Shown: one piece after another, positions 7,342-11,634 of the stretch | How positions within the stretch are numbered: the stretch's first letter is position 1 | Layout: each line of letters begins with the position of its first letter | Assembly: GCA_002701705.1 (NCBI GenBank) | Contig: NZWU01000040.1 | Coordinates: forward strand, 1 to 11,634 | Direction of reading: 5' to 3' | Length of the DNA stretch: 11,634 bases | Source of the DNA: Gammaproteobacteria bacterium | GTDB lineage: Bacteria; Pseudomonadota; Gammaproteobacteria; GCA-002705445; GCA-002716945 | The notes under the pieces: model-generated | What the model saw: the letters and a program-made list of their open reading frames with translations, nothing else | Database searches by the model: none | What the model was told of the DNA's origin: nothing | Translations under genes and position numbers: made by a program

Positions 7342-8229
7342 TTATTTGTATAAGATCTGTTTTAGATATTCTTTATAAGACCCAACTGAAGTCAAATCTG
7401 TTAATTTTTTTAACTGTATTTTAGAAATCCAGTTATTTTTATAAGCAATTTCCTCAAGGCACGCTATTGATAAACCCTGCCTTCTTTGGATAGTTGAAAC
7501 AAAATTGTTAGCAGACAATAAAGAGTCTGGTGTCCCTGTATCAAACCATGCAAAACCTCTGCCAAATTGTTCTACATAAAGTTTTTTTTTTCCTAAATAT
7601 ATTTTGTTAACATCTGTAATTTCAAGTTCGCCTCTTGCTGATGGTTTTAAAGACTTAGCAACTTGGACTACTTCATTATCATAAAAATATAAACCAGTAA
7701 CTGCTAAATTTGATTTGGGTTTTTTTGGTTTTTCAGTAATTTTTTTAGCCTCACCATCTTTATTAATTTCAACAACTCCATATCTCTCAGGATCTTTAAC
7801 TTGATATGAAAAAATGGTTGCACCGTTACTTTTTTGTCTTGCAGATAATAGTTTATTTCTAAAACCTTCGCCATAAAAAATATTATCTCCTAATATTAAT
7901 ACGCAATTTGATTTAGATATAAATTTCTCACCAATTATAAAAGATTCTGCAATACCTTTAGGTTTTTTTTGTATTGCATATGAAATATTAATTCCTAGTT
8001 GTTTTCCATTTCCTAATAATGATTTAAAATTACTTAAATCTTCTTTACGAGTGATAATTAATATATCTCTTATATTACTTAACATTAAAATTGATAGAGG
8101 ATAATAGATCATCGGTTTGTCATAAATAGCTAAAAGCTGTTTATTTGCAGCAAGTGTGATTGGAAATAAACGAGATGCTCTTCCTGCTGCAAGAATAATT
8201 CCTTTGGTTTTATTTAAGTTTTCTACCAA
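7342..8229 (-). CDS. rmlA: Glucose-1-phosphate thymidylyltransferase
   Basis: Cytosolic enzyme joining dTTP and glucose-1-phosphate to give dTDP-glucose, the first step of dTDP-deoxysugar supply. The 295 residues match the usual family length of about 290. Landmarks are KGIILAAGRASRLFPIT (9-25), LGDNIFYG (113-120), ERYGVVE (148-154), EKPKKPKS (166-173), GELEITDVN (200-208) and WFDTGT (228-233). The nucleotide-binding loop reads AAGRASRL where GGxGTRL is usual, which is the one oddity. The start is TTG 8229, since no ATG or GTG occurs before the loop. An AAAGG element about 9 bases upstream supports it and is one of the few Shine-Dalgarno-like sites in the window. The gene overlaps rmlB by 20 bases, and its stop is one base before the ATG of the amidotransferase. 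Pairing with rmlB makes the assignment firm. rmlC and rmlD are not in the window, so the final dTDP-sugar is unknown. Confidence 0.93.
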   Translation of the reverse strand: MVENLNKTKGIILAAGRASRLFPITLAANKQLLAIYDKPMIYYPLSILMLSNIRDILIITRKEDLSNFKSLLGNGKQLGINISYAIQKKPKGIAESFIIGEKFISKSNCVLILGDNIFYGEGFRNKLLSARQKSNGATIFSYQVKDPERYGVVEINKDGEAKKITEKPKKPKSNLAVTGLYFYDNEVVQVAKSLKPSARGELEITDVNKIYLGKKKLYVEQFGRGFAWFDTGTPDSLLSANNFVSTIQRRQGLSIACLEEIAYKNNWISKIQLKKLTDLTSVGSYKEYLKQILYK

Positions 8230-9268
8230 GTCTTTCGCCTTTATATTTAAATTTTCTTATTGATTTCCACCAAGATTTATTATTAAGATACCAATCGATT
8301 GTTAATTTTAAACCTTCGTCAATATTAATTCTAGGTTTCCATTTAATTTCTTTTTTAATTTTTTTAGAATTTAAAGAATACCTTTTGTCATGACCTGGTC
8401 TATCTTCCACATACTTAATTAAATCTTCGTATTTTTTCTTATTTTTTCTTGGTTTGATTTGGTCTAAAATTTTACAAATTTTTTTTACTAAACTTATATT
8501 TGTTACTTCTTCTTTACCGCCAACATTATAAATATTTCCTATTTTTCCATTTAAAATAATTTTTTTCAATGCGTTAACATTATCCTCTACATATATCCAA
8601 TTTCGAATATGTTTACCATTTCCATAAATTGGCAATATCTTCCCTTCTAATGCATTCAAAATAATCAATGGTATAAGTTTTTCAGGAAATTGGTAAGGGC
8701 CATAATTATTAGAAGATCTTGCAATAATGGAAGGGAAATTATAAGTTTTAAAATATGATGATATCAGATGATCAGCAGCTGTTTTTGATGCAGCATATGG
8801 TGAGTTTGGAGATAAATTTGAATTTTCATCTGAAGTCCCTGTATCTACCGATCCATAAACTTCATCAGTTGATACTTGTATAAACTTAAATTTTTTTTTA
8901 TTTGTTTGATTTTTTTTCCAATAATTTAATGAAGCATTAAGAAAATTAAATACACATAAAATATTTGTGTTGATAAATTCATTAGGGCTATCAATTGATC
9001 TGTCAACATGTGTTTCGCCAGCAAAATTAATTACTGAATCTGGTTTATATTGCTTAAAAATGAAATTTATTTTTGTTTTATCTCCAATATTCCCTTTTAT
9101 AAAAATAAAATTTTTTTTTCTTTTCAACTCAGATAATGTTTTTAAAGATGCTGCATAAGTTAATAAATCCAAATTTACAATTTTATAGTTATCTGATAAC
9201 AGAGATTTGATAAAATTTGAGCCTATAAAGCCGACGCCGCCAGTAACTAAAATACATTTCATTGTCAT
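8210..9268 (-). CDS. rmlB: dTDP-glucose 4,6-dehydratase
   Basis: Short-chain dehydrogenase/reductase enzyme converting dTDP-glucose to dTDP-4-keto-6-deoxyglucose with bound NAD; 352 residues from the chosen ATG, a normal length. Visible are the NAD-binding GGVGFIG (10-16), FAGETHVDRS (82-91), the catalytic TDE in STDEVYG (133-139), the YAASK pair (158-162), NNYGPYQFPEKLIP (187-200) and DRPGHDKRY (289-297), all characteristic of RmlB. Three in-frame starts lie close together: TTG 9271, ATG 9268 and ATG 9262. ATG 9268 forms a TGATG stop-start junction with the upstream glycosyltransferase gene. ATG 9262 would give MKCILVTGG, the commonest N-terminus in the family, and is equally plausible. The 3' end overlaps rmlA by 20 bases. 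A related UDP-sugar dehydratase or epimerase is unlikely given these motifs and the neighbour. The keto product can feed rhamnose or amino-deoxysugar branches, which are not visible here. Confidence 0.94.
   Translation of the reverse strand: MTMKCILVTGGVGFIGSNFIKSLLSDNYKIVNLDLLTYAASLKTLSELKRKKNFIFIKGNIGDKTKINFIFKQYKPDSVINFAGETHVDRSIDSPNEFINTNILCVFNFLNASLNYWKKNQTNKKKFKFIQVSTDEVYGSVDTGTSDENSNLSPNSPYAASKTAADHLISSYFKTYNFPSIIARSSNNYGPYQFPEKLIPLIILNALEGKILPIYGNGKHIRNWIYVEDNVNALKKIILNGKIGNIYNVGGKEEVTNISLVKKICKILDQIKPRKNKKKYEDLIKYVEDRPGHDKRYSLNSKKIKKEIKWKPRINIDEGLKLTIDWYLNNKSWWKSIRKFKYKGERLGRKLK
8237..8245 (-). promoter_or_regulatory. Shine-Dalgarno-like AAAGG ahead of the TTG start of rmlA
   Basis: The coding strand reads AAAGGCGAAAGAC directly before TTG. 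The AAAGG core lies about 8-9 bases from that start, inside the last codons of rmlB. No other start codon lies nearby in the rmlA frame, so this element helps to decide the start. Most other genes in the window have only A-rich leaders. Confidence 0.4.
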
Positions 9269-10341
9269 CAAATCTTAATTAATTTTATAAACCTATTTAC
9301 AAAAAATTCTTCAGATTTATTTCCAATAGTAAAATATAAATATTTATTTTGAGCATTAACAGCAATTTCTTTTAAGTTATTATAATTTTTAGTGATGTTG
9401 TCTAAAAGTGTTTCAAAGTTGCTTAAATCCCATAAAAAAGGTATATAAGTTTTGTTTGGTATGTACCAATTTGGCCATGTGTTTATTGTTTCCATTTCTG
9501 GTTTTATAAGAACCGCACCATATAAAAAAGTTTCAAAGTCTCTTGGACAAAGTTCGCCCCATCCAAAAGGAGAAACTACGAATTTAGAATTTTTAATTTC
9601 ATTTAAATATTTCAAACGCCCTACTTTTTTTGTTTCTAAAAATTTTACTAAAATTTTTGATATTTTCTCTCTTTGAAATTGCACACTTTTCCTTGCATAA
9701 TTAACACCTATTCTACAAGATATGTTTTGTATCCTTTCATTATTGGGTTTTTTATAGCTTGCTGTATTGCTGATCAAATTATTAAATCTAAAAAAAGAAA
9801 ATAGTTTTTGTTTTATATGCGCAAACATTCCATGATCTGCAAGGCCCATATTCCAGGATAATTTAATTTTTTTTAATAGCTTGCTTTTTGTAACTGGCTG
9901 ACTATAAATTTCGTCTTTGTCTTTGATTGAAAATTTCTGATTATAATAATTTGTAAATAATCTTCCACCGTAATGAACTGACATATATTCATTTTTATTT
10001 TTTAGAACTTGTCCTTTCCAATAACTATCAGCTAAATTTAAGTAATCTATCTTTAATTGTCCGCTGTTATCTGCTGTATCAGAAAAAATTATTTTATTTT
10101 TTTTTGACTTATATTTATTTAAAAAGTCTATATATTTTGCGTTACAAACAGATCCTCCTACAAACCTACTATCAATAATTAAAGTATCGCAATCAAAAGA
10201 ATTTTTGTTTAAATTATAAATAAATTTAATTTTTATACCTTTATCGTTGATTAAATTTATAGATTTTATTATAGGATAAACAAAACTATATGAACAATGA
10301 TCGCGAAAAAATTGATTGCTCATTAAAATATTAACATTCAT
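9268..10341 (-). CDS. Predicted soluble glycosyltransferase (GT-B-like C-terminal domain)
   Basis: A 357-residue protein without a signal peptide or clear membrane segment, most likely a cytosolic glycosyltransferase of the surface-glycan pathway. The N-terminal half (1-180) has alternating hydrophobic segments such as CDTLIIDSRFVGG (51-63) and KIIFSDTADNSGQ (83-95), and I cannot tie it to a named family. The C-terminal part has SKFVVSPFGWGELCPRDFE (252-270) followed by FLYGAVLIKP (272-281). That resembles the sugar-nucleotide-binding segment of GT-B and exostosin-like enzymes, where an acidic residue precedes a small-residue loop and a new strand. Donor and acceptor cannot be inferred. The start ATG 10341 overlaps the stop of the membrane glycosyltransferase as ATGA; an internal ATG at 10323 is possible. 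The stop overlaps the rmlB start by one base. A member of an uncharacterised family in polysaccharide loci is my best description. Confidence 0.65.
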   Translation of the reverse strand: MNVNILMSNQFFRDHCSYSFVYPIIKSINLINDKGIKIKFIYNLNKNSFDCDTLIIDSRFVGGSVCNAKYIDFLNKYKSKKNKIIFSDTADNSGQLKIDYLNLADSYWKGQVLKNKNEYMSVHYGGRLFTNYYNQKFSIKDKDEIYSQPVTKSKLLKKIKLSWNMGLADHGMFAHIKQKLFSFFRFNNLISNTASYKKPNNERIQNISCRIGVNYARKSVQFQREKISKILVKFLETKKVGRLKYLNEIKNSKFVVSPFGWGELCPRDFETFLYGAVLIKPEMETINTWPNWYIPNKTYIPFLWDLSNFETLLDNITKNYNNLKEIAVNAQNKYLYFTIGNKSEEFFVNRFIKLIKI

Positions 10342-11634
10342 TTATATTTTTTACCCATAAACAATTTTTGTTTTATTTGAGAAAAACCAAATATAGTCAT
10401 TAGTATTAAAAAGGGTTCTAACGGTGTTCTATATCTAACTGTGCTAAATCCAATTAAAGTGATTATTTGAGATAAAATAAAAATAAATAATAATGAAAAT
10501 AAAATTTTATTTTCTCTAGTTTTTATAAAATGAACAAAACTTTGAAACTGAAATAATCTAGATAAAAATAGAACCATTTCGAAAAAAAACCAAATAAGCA
10601 TATATTTATCAGTAAATACAATCTTGAAAAATTTTATTATCCTTTCTAAAAAATTCGACGTATTTTCGGTTTCAGTAAAATGAAAAGCGGTGATATCAAA
10701 ACGAAACAAAACATCATAAAAAAAGTTATGAAAAAATAATTTAATTTGACTACCTATAGAACTTTGTATAATTTGTTTTAGTTCCAATTGCCTAATTTTT
10801 TCAATTCCTATACTTCGTTGAATTCGACTCAAAATAATTTGATTTTCTAAGTCTTCTGGTTTCAATTTTTTTATTCTTTCTTCGTATTCTTTCTTGCCGC
10901 TATTAAAGGCATCTAAATTTCTTTTCCCGCAACCATATGATGTTGCAAGACAAGGATAATAATAACTTAAGATTGCCCTTCCAGATTGTGAGCTATATCC
11001 AAAATAACCTGATATTTTATAAACTTTAAGTACTTGAGTTGAAATTATTGCAAAAAAAATTAAAAAACAAAAAGAAACAGTTTTAAAAATCTTTGAATTA
11101 GAATAATTTAATTTTTTTTTGAAAATTAGTGGTAAAAAAATTAAAAGTAATAAGGGTAATATAATTACATTGGGCCTTGTTAAGCATGATAAGCCAATAA
11201 ATATAAATGACAAATAAATTAAAAAATTATGTTTTTCATAAAAAAATCTTATTAAAAAATAAAACGATAATACTAAAAGAAATGTTAAAACGATTTCAGG
11301 AGATATATAAGTTGTTCTCCAAATTAAATTTGGCCACAGACAAGTTAGAATTAAAGTTGGATAAAAGAAATTTTTATTAAAATTCTTTGCTACTGTCGCT
11401 AAAAAAAAAGATATTAAACCTAAAAGAAAACTTTGAAAGATTATAATTGAAAGATAATTATGTAACCCAAATATTTTAAAAAAAAAACTTAATATATATG
11501 GATATGTAGGTAATGTCTCTAAAGTTTCATAGCCACCAAATTTATATATTGATATGGCGGGTTTGATATATTTTAAAGAATCAAACTCTGTGCTAATTAT
11601 TGAAAAATTTGTATTCACAAATAAACACAGTATT
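10338..11634 (-). CDS. GT-C membrane glycosyltransferase (ArnT/PMT-like), 5' end beyond right edge
   Basis: An integral membrane protein with about 431 visible codons. The frame stays open to the window edge: five codons (Ile-Leu-Cys-Leu-Phe) precede the GTG at 11618, so that GTG is probably not the true start and the N-terminus lies outside. Numbering from the GTG, roughly nine or ten hydrophobic helices occur between about 40-195 and 340-412. The segment FDSLKYIKPA (12-21) fits the first outer loop with the acidic residue typical of GT-C enzymes, and LPTYPYILSFFFKIFG (36-51) fits the conserved PPxYP-like stretch. A large hydrophilic loop spans about 200-300. The terminal VRYRTPLEPFLIL (394-406) is the usual end of GT39/ArnT-like proteins, which use polyprenyl-phosphate sugars on the periplasmic side. 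Such proteins act late, moving a sugar onto lipid A, glycan or protein. The exact substrate is unknown. The stop overlaps the next start as ATGA. Confidence 0.8.
   Translation of the reverse strand, partial: ILCLFVNTNFSIISTEFDSLKYIKPAISIYKFGGYETLETLPTYPYILSFFFKIFGLHNYLSIIIFQSFLLGLISFFLATVAKNFNKNFFYPTLILTCLWPNLIWRTTYISPEIVLTFLLVLSFYFLIRFFYEKHNFLIYLSFIFIGLSCLTRPNVIILPLLLLIFLPLIFKKKLNYSNSKIFKTVSFCFLIFFAIISTQVLKVYKISGYFGYSSQSGRAILSYYYPCLATSYGCGKRNLDAFNSGKKEYEERIKKLKPEDLENQIILSRIQRSIGIEKIRQLELKQIIQSSIGSQIKLFFHNFFYDVLFRFDITAFHFTETENTSNFLERIIKFFKIVFTDKYMLIWFFFEMVLFLSRLFQFQSFVHFIKTRENKILFSLLFIFILSQIITLIGFSTVRYRTPLEPFLILMTIFGFSQIKQKLFMGKKYK

Noticed and set aside
6161..7353. Several plus-strand open frames (6161-6376, 6463-6663, 7126-7353)
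   Set aside because: They are antisense to the first amidotransferase, whose motifs are unmistakable, and show low-complexity hydrophobic composition.
8967..9158. Plus-strand open frame opposite rmlB
   Set aside because: The minus strand carries the RmlB dehydratase motifs here; the plus-strand frame has no recognisable domain.
9452..9676. Plus-strand open frame opposite the glycosyltransferase
   Set aside because: Antisense to the conserved SPFGWGE region, which explains its openness; no start signal or family resemblance.
11616..11618. GTG as the true start of the membrane glycosyltransferase
   Set aside because: The frame remains open for five more codons to the edge, those residues are hydrophobic, and a first membrane helix is expected before the FDSLKYI segment; the start is therefore probably outside the window.

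Overview
The window is very AT-rich (GC roughly a quarter by eye) and is filled almost end to end by genes on the minus strand. I read ten loci, all on that strand, with gaps of 22 bases or fewer and several overlaps of 1 to about 40 bases. There is no stretch of 300 bases without a gene, no RNA gene, no mobile element and no CRISPR array. The genetic code looks standard: TGA is used as a stop and TGG encodes tryptophan. Low GC, tight packing, Lys/Asn/Ile-rich proteins and few Shine-Dalgarno-like leaders fit a streamlined, probably marine bacterium. SAR11/Pelagibacterales is my first guess, but this is inference from style, and other low-GC lineages cannot be excluded.

In transcription order (right to left) the genes are: a membrane GT-C/ArnT-like glycosyltransferase cut off by the right edge; a soluble glycosyltransferase-like protein; rmlB and rmlA (dTDP-glucose 4,6-dehydratase and glucose-1-phosphate thymidylyltransferase); a first asparagine-synthetase-like amidotransferase whose frame is broken at a run of 12 A; an FkbM-family methyltransferase; a second, divergent asparagine-synthetase-like amidotransferase; a NodU/CmcH-family carbamoyltransferase; a CMP-acylneuraminate cytidylyltransferase-like protein; and the start of a Gfo/Idh/MocA-family oxidoreductase cut off by the left edge.

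Together this reads as the interior of a surface-polysaccharide (O-antigen or capsule-like) locus. It holds nucleotide-sugar supply (dTDP-4-keto-6-deoxyglucose and a CMP-activated ulosonic acid), sugar transfer (two glycosyltransferase-type proteins) and an unusually dense set of decorating enzymes (two glutamine-dependent amidotransferases, one methyltransferase, one O-carbamoyltransferase). The actual glycan cannot be read from this window. rmlC/rmlD, neuB-type synthase, flippase and polymerase genes are not here.

The feature most worth a second look is the first asparagine synthetase. Its reading frame ends just after A12, and the missing C-terminal part, with good family motifs, continues immediately in the frame reached by stepping back one base. 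This could be a sequencing indel, slipped-strand on/off variation, or transcriptional or ribosomal slippage. I found no convincing evidence of a wholly new system; the novelty, if any, lies in this frameshift and in the combination of decorating enzymes.
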